The notes under the pieces: generated by a model | What the model was told of the DNA's origin: nothing | The model's input: the letters and a program-made list of their open reading frames with translations, nothing else | The model's database searches: none | Translations under genes and position numbers: made by a program | Shown: piece after piece, positions 15,784-23,995 of the stretch | Position numbering within the stretch: position 1 is the first letter of the stretch | How the letters are laid out: every line of letters starts with the position of its first letter | DNA from: an uncultured Eubacteriales bacterium | Lineage (GTDB): Bacteria; Bacillota; Clostridia; Peptostreptococcales; Anaerovoracaceae | Length of the DNA: 43,333 bases | Assembly (NCBI GenBank): GCA_902776285.1 | Contig: CACYPK010000016.1 | Location: forward strand, 1-43,333 | Reading direction: 5' to 3'

Positions 15784-17307
15784 ATGGCATCACAAGTTTT
15801 TGATTGGATAAGAAATTCAGCCGCCCTGCGTGGTGACAGAACAGTCTATTCCGGCATGGGCGACAGCATCTCCTTCGGAGATCTGGAACGTTTTTCCGCA
15901 TCGGTAGCGACATGGGTCGCGAAGCACTCTGACATTGAAAGACCTGTCGCGGTAATGACCGGCCGCAATGTCTTTACGCCTGCATGCTACATGGGTGTAG
16001 CGCGCGCGGGCTGTTTTTATGCTCCGATGGACGCGGAAATGCCTCATGCCAGGCTGGTCCAGATCATGGGCGTCACAGAACCATCGCTGATGATCGCGGA
16101 CATGGAGCATCTTGAGATCGCGAAGGCTCTTGCCGGCGACTGCGAGATAGCGATCATGGAAGAAGTCATCAACGGACCGATTGATGAGGATCTCGTCGCG
16201 GCCAGAGAGGCTTCAGTCACTGAATCATCCCCGCTGTACATGATATTCACTTCGGGGTCGACAGGCGTGCCAAAGGGCGTGCTGACATCGCACCGTTCGC
16301 TCATCGGTTACCTTGACGGACTGAACGAAGTCATCCACCTGGATGAAAACGACATAATAGGCAACCAGGCTCCGCTCGATTACATCGCGGCTATAAGGGA
16401 CATGTACCTGCCGCTCATGACAGGCGCCCGCACGGTGATGATCTCCAAGACCGAATTCGCGATGCCTGACGCTCTCTTCAGGACACTGAACGAGAACAAG
16501 ATAACCATACTCTGCTGGAGCGCCGCGGGTCTCGAGATCCCGGCAAAGCTGGGCGGATTTGAGGAAGGCAAGCCTGAATACATCAGGACCATCGTCTTCT
16601 CGGGCTCGGTCATCTCAAACAAGTACCTTCGCATCTGGCAGGAGAATCTGCCTGATGTCACATTCATAAATCAGTACGGTCCTACGGAAGCGACAGCGTC
16701 CTGCACATACTATGTGATCAAGGACGTCGTGAACGATGATACCGTGCTGCCTATCGGCAGGGCATACAAGCATTATCAGATACTGCTTCTCGCGCACGAC
16801 GAGGACAATGACACATGGTCAGCGGTTCCTGACGGCGAGATGGGCGAGATATGCGTCAAGGGCCCTTGCCTGGCCATCGGCTACTACCGCTCAAAGGAGC
16901 AGACGGATAAGGTCTTCATGCAGAACCCTCTGAATAAGGATTATCCTGAACTCATCTATCTGACCGGCGACCTCGGCCACATCGGCGAGGACGGAGAGCT
17001 TTACTTCCACGGGCGCAAGGACAGACAGATAAAGCACATGGGACACCGCGTCGAGCTTGCCGAGATCGAAGCCTACGCTCTTACGATCGAAGGCATCACC
17101 GAATGCGCCTCCCTCTACGATAAAAAGCGCGAGCACATTTACCTGTTCTACGCGGGAGAGCCTGCTCCGAAAGAAATAACGATAAGTTTCAGAGCTGACA
17201 TGCCGGCGTTCATGGTGCCGCGCAAGATCGTTCAGCTCGATGACATGCCGCATCTGCCTAACGGCAAGATAGCGATGCGTGAACTTGCAGACAGAATACC
17301 TAAATAA
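15784..17307 (+). CDS. DltA-like adenylating ligase with altered substrate pocket
   Basis: This 507-residue protein is an ANL-superfamily adenylation enzyme close to D-alanine--carrier protein ligase DltA, which has about 505 residues. Motifs are MIFTSGSTGVPKGV (A3, about 153-166), NQYGPTEAT (A5), YLTGDLGH (A7), GRKDRQIKHMGHRVELAEIE (A8) and LPNGKIAMREL with the A10 lysine. The pocket differs from DltA. Where DltA has NQAPFSFD with the Asp that grips the amino group, this protein has NQAPLDYI (Ile201). Where DltA has FCGEVLP with a Cys lining the pocket, this has FSGSVIS (Ser273). D-alanine is therefore doubtful as substrate. The ATG at 15784 was taken; an in-frame TTG at 15763 is possible. 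It leads the operon, followed by its carrier protein. Confidence 0.85.
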   Translation: MASQVFDWIRNSAALRGDRTVYSGMGDSISFGDLERFSASVATWVAKHSDIERPVAVMTGRNVFTPACYMGVARAGCFYAPMDAEMPHARLVQIMGVTEPSLMIADMEHLEIAKALAGDCEIAIMEEVINGPIDEDLVAAREASVTESSPLYMIFTSGSTGVPKGVLTSHRSLIGYLDGLNEVIHLDENDIIGNQAPLDYIAAIRDMYLPLMTGARTVMISKTEFAMPDALFRTLNENKITILCWSAAGLEIPAKLGGFEEGKPEYIRTIVFSGSVISNKYLRIWQENLPDVTFINQYGPTEATASCTYYVIKDVVNDDTVLPIGRAYKHYQILLLAHDEDNDTWSAVPDGEMGEICVKGPCLAIGYYRSKEQTDKVFMQNPLNKDYPELIYLTGDLGHIGEDGELYFHGRKDRQIKHMGHRVELAEIEAYALTIEGITECASLYDKKREHIYLFYAGEPAPKEITISFRADMPAFMVPRKIVQLDDMPHLPNGKIAMRELADRIPK

Positions 17308-17322
17308 ACAAAGGAGATAAAA

Positions 17323-17553
17323 ATGGAAGAATTACTGGAAATCCTGAGCGACCTCAGACCTGACGTTGATTTTGAGAATGAGACCAAGCTTGTCACTGAC
17401 GGCATTCTTGATTCGTTTGACATCATCTCTCTCGTCAGCACTCTCAACGACGAATTCGATATCACCATCAGACCGGCAAATCTTGTACCGGACAACTTTA
17501 ATTCGGCAGAGGCCATGCTGGAGCTGATCGAAAAGCTTCAGGACGAAGAATAA
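17323..17553 (+). CDS. DltC-like acyl carrier protein
   Basis: This 76-residue acidic protein is of DltC length. Ser31 in DGILDSFDII is the phosphopantetheine attachment site. It should receive the acyl group activated by the ligase, 15 bases upstream, and pass it to the MBOAT/SGNH machinery. AAAGGAGA lies before the ATG. The order ligase-carrier is normal for neither dltABCD nor dltXABCD, since the membrane protein comes two genes later. Confidence 0.9.
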   Translation: MEELLEILSDLRPDVDFENETKLVTDGILDSFDIISLVSTLNDEFDITIRPANLVPDNFNSAEAMLELIEKLQDEE

Positions 17554-17562
17554 GAGTACGCC

Positions 17563-18762
17563 ATGCAGACCGTGAATAATGACGTTTTCAGGGGAGTCGC
17601 TTCCCCCGCATATGTGTTCTCCGAGCAGGAATTCATAGACAGAGCAACGCTCGTCAAGACCGCTTTCGGAGAGGATACAGATATTTGCTTTTCCATAAAG
17701 GCGAATCCGTTTTTGCTTGCGGTCCTGCCTGACGTTTTCTCAAAGATAGAAGTCTGCAGCCCGGGAGAGCTCGAGATCTGCAAGGCTCTGAAGATCGATC
17801 CGTCCAGGATAATCTTCTCCGGCGTAAACAAGTCGAGAGAAGAGACGGAACGCGCCATCGATTACGGCGCTGCCCTCGTCACCGCCGAAAGCTACAGACA
17901 CCTGGATCACATCAGCTCAGTCGCATCCGAACGCGGCATCACCGTCGATGTTCTGGTGCGTCTTTCGTGCGAGAGCCAGTTCGGCATGGACAAGAGTGAC
18001 GTATTCAAGGTGATCGCCGACAGAGCTTCGTATCCGGGCATAAATATCGTGGGAATCCACTACTTTACCGGCACCCAGAAGACCAGGCCAAAGGAGATCA
18101 TAAAGGAGATATCACGCCTCAACAAGATACTCGACCGCCTTGAAGAAGAGCTCGGATTCGTTCCTGAGCGCATCGAATACGGCACGGGGCTTGCCGTGGA
18201 TTATTTCTCCGCAGAAGCGGATGAGTCCGAAGCGGCAAGGCTGAATGATATCTCGGAGTGCATCAGAGAACTGTCCAAGAGGGTCCATGTGACCGTTGAG
18301 ATGGGCAGGTTCTTCGCGGCTCCGTGCGGTCATTACGTGACCACGGTAGTCGATACCAAGACGAATGACGGCCTGAATTACGCGATCCTTGACGGAGGTC
18401 TGCATCAGCTGAAGTACGACGGTCAGATACAGGGTATGCAAGTCCCGATGATCACTCATCTTAAGGGCGCGGACAATGAGCGCGCGGCGGATGAGGACGA
18501 AAAATGGACTCTTTGCGGAAGCCTCTGCACCACCGCTGATGTTATCGCGCGTAACGCGTCTCTGCCGGGTCTTTCCATAGGCGACAGACTGGTCCTGCAC
18601 AGGACCGGCGCTTATTCGATATATGAAGGTTTCTCGATGTTCCTGTCCAGAGACCTTCCGAGCGTCTACGTGCTTGATAAGGACGGCGGTCTCCACCTTA
18701 TGAGAAAGAGGATCGAAACAGCGCAGTTCAACATGCCGGAGGATCTTGCTGAATGGCTCTGA
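17563..18762 (+). CDS. Fold-type III PLP-dependent decarboxylase
   Basis: This 399-residue protein belongs to the alanine-racemase-fold decarboxylases (LysA, ODC and relatives). Lys46 in CFSIKANPF is the PLP lysine. GIHYFTGTQ matches the family HxHxGSQ region, and EMGRFFAAPCGHYV matches the EPGR phosphate-binding box. CGSLCTTADVI holds the Cys and Asp that reach into the active site from the partner subunit, and GAYSIYEGFSMF matches the C-terminal GAY box. It starts ten bases after the carrier gene and overlaps the MBOAT gene by ten bases, so it is an integral part of the operon. Possible roles are decarboxylation of a free amino acid or of one bound to the carrier protein, as BtrK does in butirosin synthesis. 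The second is an inference from context. Confidence 0.85.
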   Translation: MQTVNNDVFRGVASPAYVFSEQEFIDRATLVKTAFGEDTDICFSIKANPFLLAVLPDVFSKIEVCSPGELEICKALKIDPSRIIFSGVNKSREETERAIDYGAALVTAESYRHLDHISSVASERGITVDVLVRLSCESQFGMDKSDVFKVIADRASYPGINIVGIHYFTGTQKTRPKEIIKEISRLNKILDRLEEELGFVPERIEYGTGLAVDYFSAEADESEAARLNDISECIRELSKRVHVTVEMGRFFAAPCGHYVTTVVDTKTNDGLNYAILDGGLHQLKYDGQIQGMQVPMITHLKGADNERAADEDEKWTLCGSLCTTADVIARNASLPGLSIGDRLVLHRTGAYSIYEGFSMFLSRDLPSVYVLDKDGGLHLMRKRIETAQFNMPEDLAEWL

Positions 18763-20393
18763 CTTCTGTTCCTTTTGCCATATTTGCGATAATAACGGGT
18801 ATACTCTATTTTGCGTTCCCTAAAAGAGAGTACCGCTGGGTCATCCTGCTCATATCAGGATGCTTTTTTTATGTATACAACAGCTTTCAGTATACGGCTT
18901 TCATACTGATCACCATATTGACCATATATCTGGCGGCAAACAGGATGGCCGCCATCACCGCGGATACCAAGGCGGCCGTCAAGGCGCACAAGGCGGACTG
19001 GTCAAAAGAAGAGCGCAAGGCATTCAAGGAAGCTTCCGGCAAAAAACGGAAGAGGATACTTGCGGCCGCGCTGATACTCAACTTCGGCATACTCTTCCTT
19101 CTCAAGTATTTCAATTTCCTGTCCGGCAGCGTAGCGCAGATACTCGGTTCGGATCCCGAAGCGGCTCCGCAGATACACCTGCTGCTCCCTCTGGGCATTT
19201 CCTTCTACACCTTCATAGCGACGGGATACCTCATCGACGTCTACAGAGAGACCGCAGAACCCGAAAAGAACATATTCAAGTTTGCCCTCTTCGTATCGTT
19301 CTTCCCGCAGATCATACAGGGACCTATAAGCAATTACGGCAAGCTCCGCGATCAGCTCATCACCCCGCACGACCTCGACTGGATGAACCTCAAGCACGGG
19401 ATCATGATAATCTGCTGGGGCCTGTTCAAGAAGATAGTCATCGCGGACCGCGTCTGGGTCGCCATCAGAGCATACTATGACAACGGAGGCATAGACGGAA
19501 ACGCGGACGCGGCGGGATACGGCGGCGTCATGGTCGTCTTCATCACGCTTATGTACGCTCTGCAGCTCTATGCGGACTTTTCGGGAGGCATCGATATATC
19601 CAGGGGCATATGCCGTGTGCTTGGCATAGAGCTTGAAATGAACTTCCGCCAGCCGTACTTCTCAAAATCCATAAGCGAGTACTGGCGCAGGTGGCACATC
19701 ACACTGGGCGCGTGGATGAAGAACTACGTGTTCTACCCTATCGCCATGTCAGACATGTCCAAGAAGATCAGTGGCTCTATCGCGAAGTCGTCCTTCGGGC
19801 AGACCGCAGCCGGCAAGCATCTTTCAAGGGTACTGACCACGGCGATAGCGTCGTTCATCGTATTCCTTCTTGTAGGTATCTGGCACGGAGCAAACAGCAA
19901 GTACATCGCTTTCGGTGTGTGGAACGGCCTTATCATAATGATCTCGGCTATGGCGGGCCCTCTCTATGAGAAGAGCCGCAATGCCCTTCACATCAGGGCT
20001 GAGGCCGCGTGGTGGAAGCTCTTCCAGATGCTGAGGACATTCCTTATAGTACTGGTCGGCTACGTGTTTGACATAGCGGACAACTTCAGCAACGCCATGC
20101 GCATGATGGGACTGGCGCTCACGGATCACAGCCTCGGAGCGTTCCGCTCTCAGCTGGGTACGCTCGGCCTCGGCAAGACAGAATACCTGTCGGTCATCGC
20201 CTGCACCCTCATACTGCTTTACATGAGCATCCGTCTTGAGAAGACCGCGCTGGATACTCCGGCGGATCTGCTTGAGAGACGGAGCGGCGTCATACAGTGG
20301 CTGGCGCTGTTCGCTCTTATCATGATGATACTCATACTCGGAACATACGGCCCTGCCTTTGACCCGGCCGAATTCATATACATGCAATTCTGA
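18753..20393 (+). CDS. MBOAT membrane O-acyltransferase (DltB/AlgI-like)
   Basis: This 546-residue protein has about eleven membrane segments. It carries the MBOAT hallmarks: QLYADFSGGIDISRGI, YWRRWHITLGAWMKNYVFYPI, and VGIWHGANSKYIAFGVWNGL with the invariant His. It is longer than DltB (about 400), with a lysine-rich cytoplasmic loop near residues 68-110, and looks closer to AlgI-type enzymes. It should take the acyl group from the carrier protein and move it across the membrane. GGAGG lies ten bases before the ATG inside the decarboxylase gene, so translation is coupled. A second MBOAT of the same layout is at 23996-25612. Confidence 0.9.
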   Translation: MALTSVPFAIFAIITGILYFAFPKREYRWVILLISGCFFYVYNSFQYTAFILITILTIYLAANRMAAITADTKAAVKAHKADWSKEERKAFKEASGKKRKRILAAALILNFGILFLLKYFNFLSGSVAQILGSDPEAAPQIHLLLPLGISFYTFIATGYLIDVYRETAEPEKNIFKFALFVSFFPQIIQGPISNYGKLRDQLITPHDLDWMNLKHGIMIICWGLFKKIVIADRVWVAIRAYYDNGGIDGNADAAGYGGVMVVFITLMYALQLYADFSGGIDISRGICRVLGIELEMNFRQPYFSKSISEYWRRWHITLGAWMKNYVFYPIAMSDMSKKISGSIAKSSFGQTAAGKHLSRVLTTAIASFIVFLLVGIWHGANSKYIAFGVWNGLIIMISAMAGPLYEKSRNALHIRAEAAWWKLFQMLRTFLIVLVGYVFDIADNFSNAMRMMGLALTDHSLGAFRSQLGTLGLGKTEYLSVIACTLILLYMSIRLEKTALDTPADLLERRSGVIQWLALFALIMMILILGTYGPAFDPAEFIYMQF

Positions 20394-21562
20394 TGATGAC
20401 AGAGATGACGGAAACAAAGAGCAATAAAAAAATACGCCGCAGACGGACACTGGCAGCAGTACTGCTGGTAGTCTCTTTGCTTGCTTCGATCATCTTCATG
20501 GATCACTTCCTGTGCATCCCGGCAACGTTTGACCAGAACAGAGTATTGCTGTTTCACAAGGAGCCGGCTGACAGCATAGACGTGCTCCTCATAGGATCAA
20601 GCACCACATACTCCGGCTTTTCCTCGGCTTACGCGTATGATCAGTTCGGTTTCACGTCGTACCCGTACGCCATAGGCGGCTCCACCTGCAACATCTGGAA
20701 GCCGGCTCTGCAGGACGCTCTGCGGACCCAGCATCCGAAGCTCATCGTTGTGGATGTATTTGGCGGCGGATACGATCTTGATCTGGTCGAGTCCAGGAAC
20801 AGCCAGGTGTATACGATAATGACACATACTCCTCTGTCACGCGAAAAGATAGAGACGGCAAAGGAGCTCAGCAGTAAGATCGACAGGACCACAACGGCGA
20901 GCCTCCTGCTGCCTTTCATCAAGTACCACAACAGCGTTCCGGCCAATCTGATGGATCTTAAGGACAGACTTGACGTCGCGTCCTCGGGCCCGTCGCCTCT
21001 GAAGGGCATAGAGACGCTCACCAGGACGCGCGAACTCGCGGACGTTGACGACATAAGTTTCACAGACGAGACCGCTCCTCTCGACGAAAAGACCGAGGCC
21101 GTCATAAATGAATTCATGGACTACTGCAAGAGCAAGGATCTCAACGTACTCTTCGTGAAGTATCCGACGGTGCTGACAAAGAACGACCCGGATGAGCTCC
21201 AGGTGAATCTGAGGGCCAACCGCATCCTTGAGATGGCTGACGAAGCCGGCTTCCATACTCTCAACATGCAGAAGCACTTCCACGAGATAGGACTGAAGGA
21301 GCGCGAAGACTACTACAACCACGGTCACACCAATACGCGCGGACAAAAAAAGGTCACCGGCTTCCTCGGTGACTATATACAGAACGAACTGGGCATAGCC
21401 CCGTCCGATCTCAGTGACAGCCTCAGGACGGAATGGGACGACAGCGTAAGATATTACGGCGCCTACGTCGAGATGTCTGAAGAGCTTATCAATAAGGGAG
21501 ACCCGCAGCCTATGGGCGATTCGCCGAAACTTGTGCGGGAGCTGAAAAAAAGGCTGGACTGA
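20393..21562 (+). CDS. DltD/AlgJ-like SGNH protein
   Basis: This 389-residue protein has one N-terminal membrane anchor (about residues 20-40) and an extracellular SGNH-like domain. VLLIGSSTTYSGF is the block with the candidate catalytic Ser, and DYYNHGHTNTRGQ near residue 304 is the block with the catalytic His. It is the usual partner of an MBOAT: it takes the acyl group outside the membrane and puts it on a wall polymer. Its start overlaps the MBOAT stop (TGATG). A paralogue with GASE in place of GSST is at 22843-23979. Confidence 0.85.
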   Translation: MMTEMTETKSNKKIRRRRTLAAVLLVVSLLASIIFMDHFLCIPATFDQNRVLLFHKEPADSIDVLLIGSSTTYSGFSSAYAYDQFGFTSYPYAIGGSTCNIWKPALQDALRTQHPKLIVVDVFGGGYDLDLVESRNSQVYTIMTHTPLSREKIETAKELSSKIDRTTTASLLLPFIKYHNSVPANLMDLKDRLDVASSGPSPLKGIETLTRTRELADVDDISFTDETAPLDEKTEAVINEFMDYCKSKDLNVLFVKYPTVLTKNDPDELQVNLRANRILEMADEAGFHTLNMQKHFHEIGLKEREDYYNHGHTNTRGQKKVTGFLGDYIQNELGIAPSDLSDSLRTEWDDSVRYYGAYVEMSEELINKGDPQPMGDSPKLVRELKKRLD

Positions 21563-21580
21563 TGTCCGGCCTCATTTTTT
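21545..21580. terminator. Shared bidirectional terminator, stem overlapping a stop codon
   Basis: AGGCTGGAC (21551-21559) pairs over all nine positions (one G-U) with GTCCGGCCT (21564-21572). The loop TGAT contains the TGA stop of the SGNH gene. Six A precede it and six T follow it, so it can end both the plus-strand dlt-like operon and the convergent minus-strand wall operon. Confidence 0.9.
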
Positions 21581-21581
21581 A

Positions 21582-22832
21582 TTATCTTTTTATAATCTTT
21601 TTGAGCACACGCGCTGACGAGTTCCCGTCCTCGTACGGATTGAAGCGCTTGTTGAACGCCACGTACTTTTCATCCGGGCTCCATTCATCCGCGACCCTTA
21701 TGCACGCGATCAGCGCGTCCTCGTCTCTCACGATCGGTCCCGGCAGTTCGTCGAGCGACATGTAGAATCCTCTCATCTCATTCGCGTACTGCTCAAGGTC
21801 GTACATGTAGAAAATGACCGGCTTTCTCAGATTCGAGTAATCGAAGAAAACGCTGGAGTAATCCGTCACCAGAAGGTCGGACGCTATGTACAGATCGTTG
21901 ATGTCGTCATAAGAGGACACGTCCACCACGAATCCGGCGTAGCGCTCAAAGTCGAAGCTGTTGGCGACCAGGTAATGCGCCCTGAACAGTATGACGTACT
22001 CATCTCCCAGAGCGTCCCTGAGCTTGTCGAAGTCCACCTCGGTCTTATACGTGTAGCCTTCTCCGCTGACATGCTGGTTGTCGCGCCATGTAGGTGCGTA
22101 GAGTATCACCTTTTTATCGTCTACACCGAGTTTCTTTCTGACTGCTGTCCTTCCTTCTTCAGAAACATTGACCAGCCTGTCATTCCTCGGGTAACCCTCT
22201 TCGATTATCTTGTCAGTCTGACCCGTCTCGACCAGGTTCCACGCCGTCGCGAACTTCTCTGTAGCAAAAGGCGAAGGCGAAAGCAGGTACGAAAACTTCT
22301 CAGCGTCCGTCCTGTACTTCTCCCTGATCTCCTCTATGGAGTTCATCGCGTTGTCACTCGCCTGGATGTCGTATCCGAGCCGCTTGAGCGGTGTGCCGTG
22401 CCAGCACTGCACATAGGTCTGGCCTTTGCGCGGATACTGGTAGTCAAGCATCCTGTAATTCGCGATCCAGTAGCCTGCCCTGCGCAGAGCCTTGTTGTCG
22501 GCGCGGGAACGGAACGCCACTGTCTCCGTCCTTCCGTTCTCCAGCAGGAACGAGTATTTTTCAGGCTCCCTGAAGCTCCATACGAAGCGGAAGTCCCTGT
22601 ACTCCGGCGCTTTCAGCATGTATTCATACATGGCCTTAGGCGAGTCGCTGTATCCGCGTCCCGAGAAGGTCTGAAAATACACGAGCCTGTCGTCGATCTT
22701 CACGAAAGGATCGTCCATGACCATCTTGGCGCGGTAGATCGCGTCCCTCTCGCCGCGAAGCACGACGCGTATCGTCTTGCTGTTCTTGGCGATATCAAAT
22801 ATTTTCTTTTTCAGTAATGATCCGATACTCAT
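21582..22832 (-). CDS. CDP-glycerol glycerophosphotransferase family (TagB-like)
   Basis: This 416-residue protein is of the TagB/TagF GT-B family. It has the motifs QCWHGTPLKRLGYD, YLLSPSPFATEKFATAW, EGYPRNDRLV, LYAPTWRDNQ, and LVTDYSSVFFDYSNLRKPVIFY. Family enzymes add one or many glycerol-phosphate units to lipid-linked wall teichoic acid precursors at the inner membrane face. Its length, without an extra N-terminal domain, fits a primase-like TagB better than a polymerase, but the substrate could also be another polyol phosphate. It is the last gene of the wall-polymer operon and ends in the shared terminator. Confidence 0.88.
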   Translation of the reverse strand: MSIGSLLKKKIFDIAKNSKTIRVVLRGERDAIYRAKMVMDDPFVKIDDRLVYFQTFSGRGYSDSPKAMYEYMLKAPEYRDFRFVWSFREPEKYSFLLENGRTETVAFRSRADNKALRRAGYWIANYRMLDYQYPRKGQTYVQCWHGTPLKRLGYDIQASDNAMNSIEEIREKYRTDAEKFSYLLSPSPFATEKFATAWNLVETGQTDKIIEEGYPRNDRLVNVSEEGRTAVRKKLGVDDKKVILYAPTWRDNQHVSGEGYTYKTEVDFDKLRDALGDEYVILFRAHYLVANSFDFERYAGFVVDVSSYDDINDLYIASDLLVTDYSSVFFDYSNLRKPVIFYMYDLEQYANEMRGFYMSLDELPGPIVRDEDALIACIRVADEWSPDEKYVAFNKRFNPYEDGNSSARVLKKIIKR

Positions 22833-22842
22833 CTTTCTACCG

Positions 22843-23979
22843 TCAGTATTTACTCAATATATCCATCGTTCTGCGCTCGTTTACCAGATTATAATCTATT
22901 TCGTCGTGCGGCGCATCAGCGTGCTCGGCTCTTATATCCCTATAAGCCTGATAGTACTTGTCTATCAGCTCAACGCTGTCATCCCATTCAAGCCTGTTCT
23001 TTTCGCTCTGTTCGCGCGGCTCTATGTTGTAATTCTCTTTGATATATTCTCCGAGGTATTTTGAGAACTTCTCCTGACCGGACGCGAGCATGTGATGCGG
23101 ATCGTAGAAGTCGACCGCCGGGTCCAGCCCTATCTCGTCAGCCACCAGGTTGAAGTCTATGTAATCGAATCCCGCCTCGCGCACTATCTGAGCAGCGGCG
23201 TTCACGCGCTGATGTCTCAGGTAAGGACCTTCTTCATTCAGGACATGCGGGAACTCAACGAATATTATCTTAGGGATATCCGACTCCTTGCAGACCTCCA
23301 GAAACTCCCTGAGCGCCGCCTCGCCGTCCTTGTTCATGTCCGAAACGAGGTCGTCTGCAGGATACAGGTAGTCCGTGGAGAATTCCGTCTGATACAGATA
23401 GGTCTGCGCCGCGCGCAGTCTGGAGTGGCCGTCCCTGTATACCATCACCCTGTCCTTGACAGGACCGCTCAGGATCTCATCCCACTTGTAATGATACTTT
23501 ATCAGAGGGAAGATCGTTTCCATCGTGTTGTCCGACATTTCCCTTGCGAACTTCAGCTTGTTTTCCGACAGCGGCATGTTGTCGCCCAGCACCTGCACGC
23601 AGTGAGCCGCGTGAATGTACTTGTCGTCTTTATACAGCGAACCGTTTGTCTCGACTATCAGGAGCTGAGGGTCCTGCGTCCTCTCTATCTCCTTGAGCTC
23701 GTACTTCCACAGCGGCGCTGAATTGATGGTGAACGCGTACGGGAAGCTGGTGTAGCCGCTCGTACGGTAGACTTCAGGCGCGGCATAGTCGAACATCACC
23801 TCGCTCGCGCCCATCACGACAACGTCGAGCGAATCCGGCTCCTCAAGATAGAAGCTCTTCAGAGTCAGGCTCTCGTTGCTGCCGTCGTTGCCCAGGAGTT
23901 CCTGCATCACAAAAGCGAACGCTGCGACAGCGGCTATCATGAAGATTATTCCAATCGTGCGCTTCAATGCTTTTTTCAA
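22843..23979 (-). CDS. Second DltD/AlgJ-like SGNH protein
   Basis: This 378-residue protein has an N-terminal membrane anchor (about residues 8-28). Its SGNH domain has VVVMGASEVMFDYA with the candidate catalytic Ser and DFYDPHHMLASGQEKF with the Asp/His block. The start is TTG, with GAGAGG seven to eight bases before it, 16 bases after the stop of the MBOAT gene. It resembles the SGNH protein at 20393-21562 in length and overall plan, for example a shared C-terminal WDDSV segment. It should finish transfer of an acyl group outside the cell. Confidence 0.85.
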   Translation of the reverse strand: MKKALKRTIGIIFMIAAVAAFAFVMQELLGNDGSNESLTLKSFYLEEPDSLDVVVMGASEVMFDYAAPEVYRTSGYTSFPYAFTINSAPLWKYELKEIERTQDPQLLIVETNGSLYKDDKYIHAAHCVQVLGDNMPLSENKLKFAREMSDNTMETIFPLIKYHYKWDEILSGPVKDRVMVYRDGHSRLRAAQTYLYQTEFSTDYLYPADDLVSDMNKDGEAALREFLEVCKESDIPKIIFVEFPHVLNEEGPYLRHQRVNAAAQIVREAGFDYIDFNLVADEIGLDPAVDFYDPHHMLASGQEKFSKYLGEYIKENYNIEPREQSEKNRLEWDDSVELIDKYYQAYRDIRAEHADAPHDEIDYNLVNERRTMDILSKY

Positions 23980-23995
23980 CGCGTCATCCTCTCCG

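Noticed and set aside
15784..21562. Annotation of the plus-strand operon as an ordinary dltABCD operon
   Set aside because: The gene order, the extra decarboxylase, the longer MBOAT and the changed ligase pocket all differ from the standard system.
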